Assembly (NCBI RefSeq): GCF_040712315.1
Contig: NC_134015.1
Span: forward strand, 1,834,445 to 1,898,444
Reading direction: 5' to 3'
DNA: 64,000 bases
Source of the DNA: Castanea sativa
Lineage: Eukaryota; Streptophyta; Magnoliopsida; Fagales; Fagaceae
Positions within the stretch are counted from its first letter, which is position 1, and every line of letters begins with the position of its first letter. Below are positions 1-12,199 of this stretch, one piece after another. The notes under the pieces were generated by a model, which was not told where the DNA came from, did not search any database, and saw only the letters and a list, made by a program, of their open reading frames with translations. The translations under genes were made by a program, and so were the position numbers.

Positions 1-1629
1 TTGGGCTCCTTTGGGAATTTCTAACTCCAAATGGCGAGCAGTTTTCCAATCAATTTCCAACCCTATGTTAAAATTGATTGTGAAGCACTCATCTTTTGAC
101 ATTAATTGTGCAAAATCATGCACTATGTCATGCATTTTGCATTTTTTTATCTTGCCATTATTCTCATCTCTCTCAAAATCTTGGAAGAACGAACGTATTG
201 CTAAATTTTCAAAGTAGTCTCTAGCAATGATTTCTATCTCCACATTTTTCTTTGACTTGATATATCCTTGTGCCATCCACATAAATACCAACTCATCGCT
301 AAAAAAGACATAATCTTTAGGAAAAACAGCACAAAATAAGAAGCACTTTCTCAATGGTGAGGATAAATCATAATAACTCAATAACAATGAAGCATAAAGA
401 CCTCTTTCAACATCTTCAAATTCCCACATACTACTACACAAAACCATTTCCCATTCTTCTCTACCTTTCTTGAAGCGCATTAAACTTCCTAGAGTCTTTG
501 CAGCAAGTGGCAAGCCTCTACACTTCTTCGCTATTTTCCTGCCAATGTCTTCTAGTTGCTTACACTCCTCAACATTCTTATCACAGAACGCTAGTTTACT
601 AAACACCGACCAACAATCTGCCTCAGACAATTCCTTCATATCAATCATGCTCACACTTTCAATCATCTGCGCAACTCTTCTTTTACGCGTGGTGACTAAA
701 ATTCTACTACCTGAGGCACCATTTTGTAGTGCAAGTTTAAAAGGCTCCCATGATTCGAAATCTTCAGTCCACACATCATCAAAGACAAGAAAAATCTGTC
801 TCCCCTCAATCAATCCACGTATTTTTTCTAATAGACTTTGTAATTCAGAAATATCGGAGTCACCACCTCCAAATCCTTGAATGATTGCCTTGGCAACCCT
901 ACACTGATCGAAAGGCTCAGAAACACAAATCCACCATTTTTTTTCAAAATGAACCATCACCTCGTAATGATTAAAGACTAGTTGGGCAAGTGCCGTTTTT
1001 CCAATACCGCCCATGCCCACCAAAGAGATGACATGGGGGTTTATTTCTTCTTCACTACACTTGCCCAATAAGATTCTCACTAGATCATCCCTAACTTTAT
1101 CACGACCAAGAATTTTAGACACATCAACAAAGGAGGTAGTTATTCTTGGTCTCTCAACTACTTCTTCATTGTCCCTAGTCAATACAAACTTATACATCGC
1201 TCCCTCTTTGACAATCTCATCTAATATTTCGTTAAGTTGTTTTACCTTATGACCAATAACACGATGCTGAACAAGATTAGTAACTGAGATGGGGGGCCAT
1301 ACCTTCCTCTTCATAGCAGCACTGCTAGTTTCAGCTTTTTCTTTATCATCTTTTTGTTGTTTCTCAATCTCTGCTTTGATCATGGCAGTGTTCCACTCAT
1401 CCAACACGTCGTCTATCTGGTAGGATACGTCTTTGAGCTTATGTAACCACAGCTTCACAGCTTCCTCCTTCACTTGCCGTTTCTCTGCATCGTTGAGCAC
1501 TGCCTGGATGGTGTGGAATTTGCTTTCAAGCTTCTGGACTTCTCCCTTGACATTAGCAATCGAAGTGAACTCTGAAGTAGTGAGAGAACTAAGCTGGTCC
1601 TTGATAGCAGAAACAAGAGCCCGAGCCAT
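1..1629 (-). CDS. CC-NBS-LRR disease resistance protein, RGA-like, N-terminal part
   Basis: Reading the minus strand from the ATG at 1627-1629, 543 codons stay open to the left window edge, so the LRR half lies outside. The first ~170 residues look like an Rx-type coiled-coil domain, with a DDVLDEW segment at the place of the EDVID motif. The NB-ARC follows: P-loop GMGGIGKT (205-212), kinase-2 LVFDDVW (281-287), an RNBS-B-like SRILVTTRK, GLPL (372-375), an RNBS-D-like CFLFCAVFPKDY, and MHD (499-501). These are the landmarks of a cytoplasmic ATP/ADP-switch immune receptor that senses pathogen effectors and triggers defence; that role comes from the family, and the ligand is unknown. Two departures from the usual consensus are GKTA in place of GKTT after the P-loop and F in place of L in kinase-2. 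No intron is needed in this part. A related broken gene lies at 58.4-59.5 kb. Confidence 0.93.
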   Translation of the reverse strand, partial: MARALVSAIKDQLSSLTTSEFTSIANVKGEVQKLESKFHTIQAVLNDAEKRQVKEEAVKLWLHKLKDVSYQIDDVLDEWNTAMIKAEIEKQQKDDKEKAETSSAAMKRKVWPPISVTNLVQHRVIGHKVKQLNEILDEIVKEGAMYKFVLTRDNEEVVERPRITTSFVDVSKILGRDKVRDDLVRILLGKCSEEEINPHVISLVGMGGIGKTALAQLVFNHYEVMVHFEKKWWICVSEPFDQCRVAKAIIQGFGGGDSDISELQSLLEKIRGLIEGRQIFLVFDDVWTEDFESWEPFKLALQNGASGSRILVTTRKRRVAQMIESVSMIDMKELSEADCWSVFSKLAFCDKNVEECKQLEDIGRKIAKKCRGLPLAAKTLGSLMRFKKGREEWEMVLCSSMWEFEDVERGLYASLLLSYYDLSSPLRKCFLFCAVFPKDYVFFSDELVFMWMAQGYIKSKKNVEIEIIARDYFENLAIRSFFQDFERDENNGKIKKCKMHDIVHDFAQLMSKDECFTINFNIGLEIDWKTARHLELEIPKGAQ

Positions 1630-1689
1630 AGTTAGAAGTTGGAAATGGAAATTTGTTTGGTTAACAAAACTGCACAAGAGTACTGAAAA

Positions 1690-3233
1690 AGAAAATGGCA
1701 ACTGGTTGATGAAAGAAGAGACCAAAGAGGAGGAGATTAAAGTTTGAGTCCCCACGTTAAAGTTAAACAAAAGTTAGTCGGAAAATGGTGTAGCCAATTG
1801 ATCTTTTTAGGCTAGCCCTACTTTCGGTTATATGGCCCACTTGACTCCACTATTCCACACTTCCCCAAGTCACGGTTTTCTTTTTCTTTTCTTTTTTTTT
1901 TCTTTTTTTTTGGGAAGGAAGTCCCGATCTTTTTTATTATATATGTACTATTCTAGACTTCTTTTTTTTCTTTTTTCTTTTATATCATTTGATAATGTTT
2001 GGGTAAAATTTATTCCATTGGTTTTCATTTGGATTATTATTATTAATATTATTTTATTATCTATATTGACGACCAGTTATTTCAACATTTTAAAATATTT
2101 TTGTAAAAATTTGTGTGATTCTAAACTTATTGCTTATTATTTGTTATTCTCACAATAGTGGTAGATTTTAATATATTTCCATAATAATGGTAGATAGTTA
2201 ATTTTTTTTTGCTAAATAGTAGTAGTGGGCCATTTTCGCCTCTCACAACATGAATTCACTATTTGCTAAAAAAGAAAACATAAATTCACTATAAGCTCAA
2301 ATCTTTTATAAGGGACAGTTTACACAAGAAAAGTTTTGCTTGGAAAGCTCAAATGTGAAATGTTTGACCATAATGACCGGTATGGTTCTTAGAAAGTTCA
2401 GAGACTTCTTTTGAGTTTCGTTTCATTCGGCAACTTCCCTGATATTGCAATGTAATAAGCATTAATTGTCACTTGAAAGTTTAAAAGGTTTCATGTGCAT
2501 TTTAATCATTTTTAAAAAAAACTTTTATTTGATTATTTATTGTAAGTTAACAAAAATAAAGTGCACCTATAAAAAAGTGGGTCTTTTTTTTATTTATTAA
2601 GCTGATAAAATAAATAAATAACCTTAATTTTTTTTTTAAGAGATAATTACAATATGCTGCCAATTCTGCAGGTCTCGTTTTCCTCTTAGGGCCCTAAGCA
2701 CTTTGTGCATATGAAGGTACCAATTCACCTAATCTTCCACTTTAAGTATCAAAAGAAAAATAGTAGTCAATAAAACCAAAACAATCTAGGTTTACAATAT
2801 TTTTAAAACTATTAATTTCGCCGGTTGTAATTAGTAAATAATAAAAATAATATTAATGATGAGGCTTATAAAAATGATATTGCTTCTACCACAGTTTAAA
2901 CATATTGCTAGGTATCTCTAACTGGACTAAAAAGTAAAATCAACACCAATAGTGTTTTTTGTTTGAGAAAACACCCATAGTTGGAAAAAGCAAAGGTACT
3001 GTAATTGTATTCCTTTACAAATTTTTAAAGGCACTGCAATCCACTATTTTAAATCTAAGGGCCAACTTTTGTTTAGTCCACCATTAGTTCGCACGAAGAT
3101 TATCAAAATTAAAATCTTACTTCTTACATAGGATGAGAGGGAGAATCACATGGATTGGACTATAGGATTGAATTGAAGATCAAAAATCGCTAGAGGCTAT
3201 ATTTAATTATCAAGATATGTTAAAGAACCTTCT

Positions 3234-3271
<38 letters not shown>

Positions 3272-4130
3272 AAAAATACTTAGTATTCTAAAATATATAT
3301 ATATATATATGTTAAAGAAAAAAATTTAACAAAAATTAATTATAAAAGGTAATAACTACTACGTTACAAATTACTAATATATAAACAAACTCCAAACTCC
3401 AAATTTCAAAATTACATGTTCCAACACCCAAAACATACTTAACGTTCTAAATTAACAATATAATGCAAAGTACAATGTTTCTAACCATGTACACCGTGGT
3501 AATAACACAAGCACATAAGAATGAATATTTTCTAAATGGTCATCTCTCACTCATTCTAAATATAAATTGGTCAAATTTATATTCATTTTGAAGTCTTGGG
3601 TATACATTATAATAGATTAAGTAGCACTCAAATTTTTTTTAAAGTTAGTCCTACATTCAGATGTTTCAGTGAGCGAAGCATCCCCTGGAATTCACTATCT
3701 AAAAAACTTGAGGCCAACTCTGGCCAATGAAGACCACACCAGACTTGATCAGATTACAGTTCACACTAATCTCTTATGTCCAAGACTCCAGCTCACCGAC
3801 AAGTAAAATGAAATTTCTCCAGTTATTACTACAAAGTTATAAACTTTATTTATTTTGGACCGTAATTCTTTTTATTTTTCTTTGTCTTTCATGATGGGAC
3901 TCGAAGAAAAAGACAAATGAACCCAATTTGACAGTTACTAATAATGAAAAATCATTAAATTTTTTCCCAAAATAGATGGTCATATGCTTCACCTTATTTT
4001 CACAACAAATCATAGGTGGTTAGTTGTTATTGATTCAATGTGATTTTGGTGGGAGATTTTAAACAATTGCTATCGATTGTGGAAAAATGGTTGTTAGGCC
4101 TATTTCACAACTTAGAGCCTTAAGCATTTA
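1690..4130 (-). repeat. 5' flank of the CNL gene, copy A of a duplicated block
   Basis: This non-coding DNA lies upstream of the CNL gene. Long stretches recur elsewhere: about 1,700-2,950 resembles 57,502-58,395; 2,000-4,100 resembles 18,600-20,400; and 3,600-4,130 resembles modules near 21.0, 24.8, 25.7 and 28.5 kb. Shared landmarks include the GTTCTTAGAAAGTTCA segment near 2,390, the GATATTGCAATGTAATAAG segment near 2,440 and the TTTGTCTTTCATGATGGGAC segment near 3,880. I see no gene in it. The repetition indicates that the 5' flank was copied together with ancestral CNL genes. Confidence 0.7.
3238..3310. repeat. (CT)n and (TA)n microsatellites
   Basis: A run of CT dinucleotides (about 3,238-3,268) is followed after a short gap by a TA run (about 3,294-3,310). 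These are simple repeats. Confidence 0.95.
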
Positions 4131-4280
4131 TAAATTGTTGATGTGGTTATTGATAAATAAAAAAAAATGATGTAAGTGTTGTGCTCAAATGTAAATCAAT
4201 AAAAATTTACTACATCAACAATTTTTAAAAATATTTTTAAAAAGTTTGTGGCTATAACATTCTCTTAAAAGAAGCAATGA

Positions 4281-4478
4281 TATTATTAAGGGTGGACAAA
4301 GTGTAATTTTATAGAACAAAAAAAATACTAAAATTAGTGCATATGTACATGCTAATATATATATTGAAATTAGTGCAAAGTGTAATTTTATAGAACAAAA
4401 AAAATACTAAAATTAGTGCATATATACATGCTAATATATATTATTAAGGGTGGACAAAGTGTAATTTTATATGACTCC
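4281..4478. repeat. 79-bp tandem repeat
   Basis: The start GTGTAATTTTAT occurs at 4,301, 4,380 and 4,459, spaced exactly 79 bp. The longer flank beginning TATTAAGGGTGGACAAA recurs only at the first and third copies, 158 bp apart. The middle copy therefore has a different left part, which suggests two duplication steps. Confidence 0.85.
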
Positions 4479-4534
4479 CTCCATCCCTATGTGCGACGCT
4501 TGCTCTCTTTAAGAAGATTCAAGCCCAAAAACTA

Positions 4535-5240
4535 GACCAAACAACTCTAAATTCAGTGGGCCCCACGTTTTTTAAGTTTTGGATGATTAGTTTTGAGTTA
4601 TATAACTCAAAACAACTCAAACCAAACACCCACTCACTATTTTTACAACAAATTTTTCAACTTTTAATTAAAATATTAAAAGTTCGACAAAGACATTTTT
4701 GGTTTCCATAAAAGCTTTTGAGATTTTGCAATGTAAAAGTTTGACAGCAATGATTGTCGGTATGGTTCTTAGAAAGTTCAAAGAGTTATTTCCACGATAT
4801 TGTTGCAATGTAAAGAGCGTAATTGGTACCTAGAAGATTCAAAAAGTAACTGGCTATAGTTCACATAAAAAGCAAGACGACGCTTAAGTCTCCTCTTCCT
4901 TATAGATTAGAGGTTTCTTGGAGGAAGAATTTTGCAGTTTCTTTTCATCGAAATTAAGGATTTTATATTTTTATTATTACTTTTTATAAAGGTTTTTAAT
5001 TAATTTATGGTGAAAATTATTTTTGAGGATGTTTTTATTTTGTTGGGATCTGATAGTTGTGATGAAAAGTAACAGCTATAGTATTCAAATTTGGTTTGTT
5101 TACTTTGTTATCAAAATCAAGCTTAACACAAAGCTCAATTTTTTTTTTCAAACTTGATTTTTTTTATTTTTACATTCTTAGTTGAAATTAAACTTGTTCA
5201 AGAGCTTAGTTTATGTCCACTAAAGTTTATTTAACATAAC
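4535..5240 (+). repeat. Left arm of a widely spaced inverted repeat (partner 14,835-15,975)
   Basis: Blocks of this segment reappear reverse-complemented around 14.84-15.98 kb in the expected inverted order. Examples are AACTCTAAATTCAGTGGGCC (near 4,543), the GTCTCCTCTTCCTTATAG block (near 4,890), CATCAAAATCAAGCTTAACA-like sequence (near 5,110) and the CTTGTTCAAGAGCTTAG block (near 5,193). It is non-coding. Confidence 0.8.
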
Positions 5241-5264
5241 ATAACATAACATAACATAACATAA
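5233..5264. repeat. (CATAA)n microsatellite
   Basis: The five-base unit CATAA is repeated about six times in a row. It is a simple repeat. Confidence 0.95.
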
Positions 5265-5282
5265 AGTTGAAATTAAACATGT

Positions 5283-5465
5283 GTTGTAGTGGTACACTCA
5301 TGGTCGCTCCAGAAGCTTATAAACCATGAGTGGGAGGGATTTTTTGCCGATGTGGGACTGCGGTGTAAAGCTCCCAGAGGGTGAAGATCCGTACCTCCCA
5401 TGTCGCTTGAGAACAAAACCGTGAGGGACTGGCTCCCCAAAGCGGACAATTCCGATTAATTGGGG
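5283..5465. mobile_element. LTR-like remnant
   Basis: This island of higher GC in AT-rich surroundings contains GATGTGGGACTGCGGTGTAA and later AAGCTCCCAGAGGGTG. That composition resembles LTR or leader sequence of plant retroelements. No matching second copy, PBS or coding part is present in the window, so the call rests on style only. Confidence 0.35.
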
Positions 5466-5479
5466 AAGTATCCTCACAC

Positions 5480-5760
5480 TATTTTTTATGCAAAATTTTA
5501 TGAATTTTATTGCACTTTTTCAAAGAAGAAACTAAAGACGTGAGATTAAGGGGCTGTTTGATAGTGTATTTTGAATAACATTTTTCAGTGTTTAAACAAT
5601 ATTATACATATTTTATTATTATTGTTTTTCGGATTATTATTGATATTATTTTATTATTTATATTGACAACTGGTTATTTTAACATTTTAAAATATTTGTT
5701 GTGAAAATTAAGTTATCATAAACTTATTATAAATTTGTTGTGCAAATTTCCCACAAATAC
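5480..5760. repeat. Partial copy of the CNL 5'-flank repeat
   Basis: The sequence from the AAGAAGAAACTAAAGA block to the AACATTTTAAAATATTTGTT block is nearly the same as 18,535-18,790, including a shared insertion-like stretch starting GGGGCTGTTTG. Weaker similarity to 2,000-2,130 and 57,700-57,860 links it to the CNL upstream block. Confidence 0.75.
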
Positions 5761-6080
5761 TATGCCAACCTGCAAATTTCCTCCAACATGTGGGGGTAAA
5801 ACTCAAAATAGTTGAAGCTCCACCTAGCCCCACCTAACCAATAAGTGAAAAAAACAAAAGTACCCTATGCAGTGACCAAAGCATTTATTGCCCTTTGGAA
5901 TCCACTATCTCAAAAGCCTGAGGGCCTACTCTAGCCAATGAAGTACACGCAGTGCATTATTGTTTTTTTTTTTTTTTATGAATTCCACGCAGTGCATTAC
6001 CAGTTCACAATTCACAGTCACTGATATATCCTAGCTTTTCTTCAACCCACCGACAAGAAAAATGAATTTCTATACTTAAG

Positions 6081-6393
6081 GGTCCATTTAGATAGAACTT
6101 ATTGTTAAAAATTAAAAACTGAAAATACTGTAACAAAATATTTTTTAAATGTGTGAATAGTACTGTGGAACCCATTTTTAATATTTTTTCTGAATAAAGT
6201 GTTTGTGGGTCCCATGAACAGTGCGTAAACAGTGCAGCTGCAGTACGTAAACAGTAAAATTAGTCTCTTGCACAGTGAAATAACGTGCATGAACAGTATC
6301 TGTTACTGTTCATGCGCGTTGAAAAAAATAAAAAAAAGCTACAAAACGCAAAACTCAAAACGTGGCCACAATAAGCTGAATCCAAACTCAGCT
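6081..6393. mobile_element. MITE, probably hAT-like
   Basis: It begins GGTCCATTTAGATAGAAC and ends near AGCTGAATCCAAACTCAG, which are imperfect terminal inverted repeats of the GGTCCNTTTGGAT type. The inside carries a GTGGGTCCCATGAACAGTGC block and ends with a small hairpin in which CATGAACAGTATCTGTTACTGTTCATG pairs around its centre. There is no transposase, so it would be a non-autonomous DNA element. The element at 43.1 kb has similar ends and a similar inner GTGGGTCCCA block. Confidence 0.6.
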
Positions 6394-6452
6394 TTATTAT
6401 TCTACAGTCGTGAACTTTTTTATCTTCTCTTCTTTTAAAGGTTCACACTGGT

Positions 6453-6715
6453 CGATGAAGTCCGTGCATTACGCTTAAAATTCACACTCTTCCCTTCCCT
6501 TCCCTTCTCCACTCTTGAGAGGGCCACTCTAATCAATAAAATTCATGTGTTACTTACATCAATCATCAGTCTCCACTATTCACACCTGATGAAGTCCATG
6601 TACTGTGTTCAGAATTCACACTCTTCTTTTCCCCAGTTTTAAGAGGGCCCACTCTAATCAGTGGAATTCACGCGTTACATCGATCATTAGTCCTCACAAT
6701 TCACACTCGATTCGA
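6453..6715. repeat. Direct tandem duplication, unit about 137 bp
   Basis: The order GATGAAGTCC, ATTCACACTCTTC, GAGGGCC(C)ACTCTAATCA and TCATTAGTC-like blocks appears twice (from about 6,453 and about 6,590). The same GAAGTCCACGC / ATTCACAC vocabulary is dispersed at 3.7, 5.9, 16.85, 20.1, 23.9, 24.8 and 28.5 kb. Confidence 0.7.
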
Positions 6716-7482
6716 AACTCTTCCAAAAATGAATTTTCCACTTTTATCATAAAGTTCCTGATCATTTTATTTTTGTTTAAAAAAATATTTTATTTATTTA
6801 GGAGTGGTTTAGTAAGATATTTTGAACAATAATTTTTAGTATTTAAACAATATTATACGTATTTTCACACTTTTTTATTCACGCATATTTTAAAAAAATA
6901 CAAACAACATTATTAGAACAATATTACCAAACGACCGGACCCTTATTTTGTATAATACTAATATATATTTTTTTTGGGGTATATTACTACTATACATCTT
7001 TGTCATCCTCCGTGATGTTCCTAATGCAAAACCATCGCTGCGCCCTTGTTGTTTCTTTTTTGGTTAAATTATTATTATTATTATTTCTTTTTTGGGTAAC
7101 CAAGGATATTATTAAAGACAAAAAAAATTACGGAATTAATTTTGCAATCATGTTAGTTAGGTGACCAAAATTGACATATATTATTTATATGGCCCATTAG
7201 TCCAAGACTCGAGTTTTCTAAAGAAAAACTTGAGATTATATACATATTAGAGATTCGAATTTCAGATATAGCTATATAATTAATATGTTTCAATTTTAGT
7301 CACATAATTAATATGTTTGAAAAATTAGCTTATTGGACAAAAAAAAAAACCCCTTTTGTTGGTGAGGAAAACTTTACAAATTTCTTCCAAAGTTCCAATT
7401 ATTCCCTTCCACAAGAAGTACACACACACACACAAAGATGAAATTTAAGATTGACATTACTTGGTAAGGTTTTATATAAGAG

Positions 7483-7613
7483 TCCATTTGAATTGAGAAG
7501 AGAGGAAAGGAGAGTAGAGTAGAGTAGAGTTAACTGAAAATAAATTAATTTTGGGTCAATTCTACTATATTTTTCTCATTCTCATTCTCCCTTTCCCTCA
7601 ATCCAAACGGACC
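7483..7613. mobile_element. Short MITE with terminal inverted repeats
   Basis: The ends GTCCATTTGAATTGAG and CTCAATCCAAACGGAC pair as imperfect terminal inverted repeats. ATAAGAG occurs on both outer sides, although the right copy is two bases away from the end. It is about 130 bp with no coding capacity and includes a short (GAGTA)n run. Confidence 0.6.
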
Positions 7614-9329
7614 ATAAGAGATAATTAGAATAGATCCATGTATAAATGCATAAATAAAATGATGTAAATTGATAATCGAAGATTTGATCAATTACTTATA
7701 ACTTACAACTTGTAATTAACACCTACATTTTCTTTTAGGTCACTCTTACACATTCCAAATGAAGTCCACTTGGAACATCATACATTCACAATCCAATCAA
7801 CCATAAATATAACCAAGTCAGTAAGTTTATAGAAGCATTGGCATTAGCTACTCTAAAACTAATATTACCTTGATCCATGGCTTTTAACTTGAGATCTCGA
7901 CCCCAAATAAGAACCAGGACTATCATTGTAACCAACACACCACTTGGACTCATTGTGTTTAATTATGATCTATTATTCTATTTATTTTGTACTTGCATGA
8001 TTTATTATTTTTCTTCTTATTATATCATCTCTTTCTCAATTTGTTAAATATCACTAAATTTGTTTTCTTTGCTAAATTTACTTGTAATTTAAGAATAATT
8101 CATTTAAATGGGAATTTACTAGAATACTTAAAAGCAATTTTTTTATTTAATCAAAATGATTTCTACTTGAAGGATAATTATAATTTTTTTTATGCTTATT
8201 TATGTTCTATTATTTTTTATTAATCTTATAATATCATGAAAATTTATTTGAAAGTCTGTTTCAATTTTTGTAGATATTTTTAGTCAATTTTGCTAATATT
8301 TACAAATTTAATATGCTTTTATTTGTATTTTAATTAGTTAATTTAATATACTTTTATTTGTATATTAATTAATTATTAAATTAGTTATGACATTATCGCG
8401 GTTTGACCTTAGTCAAACTTCAATCTGATCTTAAAAACCTTAATTCTCTTTATTTTCTGATTCAAAAAAAAAAAAAAAAAAAACCCCATTTTGGGTACAA
8501 AAACCATGCCTTTAATATAGTTAAATTTTTAGATCTGGATTAGGTCCAGTACTTTTAGTACACTGAACTCAGTTAGATTGTGACATGTGTCTAAAAATAG
8601 ACACATTTCACTATCTTAACAAATCCAATACTACTAGACACTGACCCAAACTACTCCCTAAATTTTTAACAAAAATGAAAAAAGTAGAATCCCTTTAGCC
8701 TTTATTCAAAGCAAGATGAGCAAAAATTAGGTGGAAAGGCAAAAACACCAGAATTCTAATCCTGTAAAAGTTTTTAGTGGAATCTTTTATCCCAAGCTTG
8801 GCCAACTCTGTCTCTAGTAAATAAAGTCTGCACGGTACACATCAATTCACAATATGATAATCAGGATCAAGATCTTACACATTATTAGGGTGTGTGGATT
8901 GGATTGTAGAATCAAAACCGAGTATTGTAAACGCTCATCAGTTGCCATTTTATAACTCAAGTCACTCAAAATCCACTCCATCTAGGTTTATAAACTTAAA
9001 AAAATTTGCAACCTATAAATAGTAAGATTACATACATACAATCTTACTATTAATAGGTTATAAAAAAATTATTTTAATTTTGTGGTTGTGTGTGAAGAGA
9101 AAAAGTGAGTAGAAAAAAAAGAGAGAATGATACTTTATATTATTTTATTAGGTTGTATGTAAGAATAAAAACTAAAATGTAGAGTGAGTTGTAAAATGAG
9201 TTAGTAAAATAGATAAAGTAGTGTTTGAGGATGCAAATTTTTTTTTTTTTTTTTTTTTTTGCATCACTAGATGCAAATGCTCTAAGACTCTAATATTTGA
9301 AAGAAAAAAAAAGGCACATATTCACCGAA
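7614..9329. other. Intergenic AT-rich DNA
   Basis: I find no gene here. It contains mononucleotide runs (A at 8,466-8,482; T at about 9,239-9,261). A possible SINE relic near 7,870-7,950 reads on the minus strand, with a TGGTTACAATG-like segment. The small open frames are AT-rich and look accidental. Confidence 0.6.
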
Positions 9330-10009
9330 AATTATAATATATAATACTATATGTTAAAGAATGATTGTCAAAAAGAATAAATTTGACACAAATTAATTAT
9401 GTAAGATAATATCTACTTAAGTACCAAATGAAAAACTAAAAACTTCAAAGTTCGATGTTCAAACACCGCAAACTTACATGTGATTTAATTTAATTTAATT
9501 TATTTTGAAAAAAAAATGTGATTTTAAATTGACAACTCAGCACAAAGAATCATGTTGCCAACTATGTAGACTATGGTAATAATAGCATGCATATAAAAAC
9601 GTAGATATATATTAACCAACGGGCTAGCCTCAATAATATTTAACAAATGACAAAATTTGACTACAAATTTGGTTATAGTCTAAAACTATAGCTTTGATTA
9701 AAAAAATTAATTTAACTACACATGTTATTTATGCTCTTAATATACATGTCAGTTTTTTTTTTTTTTCAATTAGATATTATTTTACTATATGATCTATAAA
9801 CTTATTTTTTATGCATAATTTTAGATTACAAAAAATTACTATTTAAACAATTAATTGATGATACAGCTATCGATCTTTTTTTCTTTTTTTTTTTTGAAAA
9901 TTTAGCAAACATAGAATATATAAGAAGAAAATATAATTTAATTGTGAATTTATTAAAATTCACATCCAATAAAAATATATTAAGTGAAGTTGTAGCCTTA
10001 GGCTACAAT
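9330..10009. repeat. Dispersed block, third copy of sequence at 22.6-23.2 and 27.2-27.8 kb
   Basis: Landmarks TGTTAAAGAATGATTGTC, GAATAAATTTGACACAAATT, ATGTAGACTATGG and CACATCCAATAAAAATATAT occur in the same order in all three places. At the right edge (10,005-10,020) the ancestral sequence is replaced by the TRIM array. Confidence 0.85.
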
Positions 10010-10085
10010 CAAGTAGCAGACTTGGCTTGCACACAAAATAGAATTAGGCTTGGGCTTATACTAATGGGCTAATATATCTCTAATA
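10010..10085 (-). repeat. TRIM LTR 1, truncated
   Basis: Only the minus-strand 5' part of the LTR is present, ending (on the plus strand) in CTCTAATA instead of CTCTAACA. The break on the left falls at a GTAGCA shared with the neighbouring ancestral sequence, which points to microhomology at the junction. Confidence 0.8.
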
Positions 10086-10375
10086 CCCCCTCTCAAATTC
10101 AATATGGAAGTTTGATGAAATCTTGAGATTTGATAAGGTTGAGAAGATTCCTTGAATAAAGTTTGGCTTTGTGACGATGGTTTAAGGAAGGCAATGGTCT
10201 TGCAGTATTGATGCGACTTCTATCGGTGGCATGACTATGCCGGAAAGATTTGACGGCAGCAGTGGGAAGTCAAATAAAATGAATGCAACGAAGAAATACC
10301 GAAGAAGACAAAGATTGCTCTTAATACACCGTAAGGACAGAAAACCTTGGCCATAGGAAGTTGGCTTTGATACCA

Positions 10376-10696
10376 TGTTAAATATTAGCATTGAACACCA
10401 TGTTGAATATGCTAGTATGGATGCGGAAGTAAAAACATAAAGTATAGAACACAATAACACACGAAGATTACGTGGTTCAGCTTAATGACCTACATCCATG
10501 GAGGAAACTCTAAAGACTACATTAATAATATATTAGAGTGTAGCACAAATCCTGTGTTACAATGAACTATAACATGTGTATATATAGTAGACTAGACCCT
10601 AGACTAATAGATTTCTAGTACAAGTAGCAGACTTGGCTTGTACACAAAATATAATTAGGTTTAGGCTTATACTAATGGACTAATATATCTCTAACA
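10376..10696 (-). repeat. TRIM LTR 2
   Basis: A complete LTR of 321 bp. Its plus-strand edges are TGTTAAATATTAGC and TATCTCTAACA. It lies between a PBS complement (10,364-10,375, one mismatch) and a purine tract complement (10,697 onward). Confidence 0.85.
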
Positions 10697-10986
10697 CCCC
10701 CTATCAAATTCAAGATCGAAACTTGATGAAATCTTGAGATTTGATAAAGTTGAAAAGATCCCTTGAATAAAGTTTGGCTCTGTGACGACGGTTTGAGGAA
10801 GGCAATGGTCTTGCAGTGTTGATGCAACTTTTATCGGTGATATGACTATACCGAAGAGATTTGACGGCAGCAGTGGAAAGCCAAAGAAGATGAACGCAGC
10901 GAATAAATACCAAGGAAGACAAAGATTGCTCTTAATACACCGTAAGGACAGAAAACCTTGGCCATATGAAGTTGGCTCTAATACCA

Positions 10987-11308
10987 TGTTAAATATTAGC
11001 ATTGAACACCATGTTGAATATGCTAGTATGGATGCGGAAGCAAAAACATAAAGTATAGAACACAATAACACACGGGGATTACGTGGTTCAGCTTAATGGC
11101 CTACATCCACGGAGGAAACCCTAAAGGGCTACATCAATAATATATTAGAGTGTAGTACAAATCCTGTGTTACAATGAACTATAACATGTGTATATATAGT
11201 AGACTAAACCCTATACTAATAGACTTCTAATACAAGTAGTAGACTTGGCTTGCACACAAAATAGAATTAGGCTTGGGCTTATACTAATGGGTTAATATAT
11301 CTCTAACA
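10987..11308 (-). repeat. TRIM LTR 3
   Basis: A complete LTR of 322 bp with the same terminal sequences as LTR 2. The adjacent PBS has one mismatch (GCTCTAATACCA on plus). Confidence 0.85.
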
Positions 11309-11598
11309 CCCCTTCTCAAATTCAAGATGGAAGCTTGATGAAATTTTGAGATTTGATAAAGTTGAGAAGATCCCTTGAATAAAGTTTGGTTTTGTGACGG
11401 TGGTTTGAGGAAGGTAATGGTCTTGCAGTGTTGATGTGACTTCTATCGGTGGCATGACTATACCGAAGAAATTTGACGGCAGCAGTGGGAATGCAAAGAA
11501 GATGAACGCAGCGAAGAAACACCAATGAAGACAAAGATTGCTCTTAATACATCGTAAGGACAGAAAACCTTGGCCATAGGAAGTTGGCTCTGATACCA

Positions 11599-11920
11599 AG
11601 TTAAATATTAGCATTGAACACCATGTTGATTATGCTAATATGGATGCGGAAGTAAAAACATAAAGTATAGAACACAATAACACACGAGGATTACGTGGTT
11701 CAGCTTAATAGCCTACATCTACGGAAGAAACCCTAAAGGGCTACATCAATAATATATTAGAGTGTAGTACAAATCCTATATTACATTGAACTATAACATG
11801 TGTATATATAGTAGATTAAACCTTAGACTAATAGACTTCTAGTACAAGTAGCAGACTTGACTTGCACACAAAATAGAATTAGGCTTGAGCTTATACTAAT
11901 GAGCTAATATATCTCTAACA
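11599..11920 (-). repeat. TRIM LTR 4
   Basis: A 322-bp LTR. Its terminal TG is changed to AG on the plus strand at 11,599-11,600, while the adjacent PBS (11,587-11,598) is a perfect 12-base match. Confidence 0.85.
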
Positions 11921-12199
11921 CCCCCTCTCAAATTCAAAATGGAAGCTTGAGATTTAATAAAGTTGAGAAGATCCCTTGAATAAAGTTTGGCTATGTGACG
12001 GTGGTTTGAGGAAGGCAATGGTCTTGCAGTGTTGATGCAACTTCTATTGGTGGCATGACTATACCGAAGAGATGTGACGGCAGCAGTGGGAAGCCAAAGA
12101 AGATGAACGCAGCGAAGAAACACCGAGGAAGACAAAAATTGCTCTTAGTACACCGTAAGGACAGAAAACCTTGGCCATAGGAAGTTGGCTTTGATACCA

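Noticed and set aside
470..1747. Plus-strand open frames of 79-136 codons
   Set aside because: They are antisense shadows of the CNL gene, whose minus frame is continuous and has all NB-ARC motifs.
5283..5465. Cassandra-type element with 5S RNA in its LTR
   Set aside because: No 5S rRNA-like promoter sequence is seen. Only a generic LTR-like composition remains.
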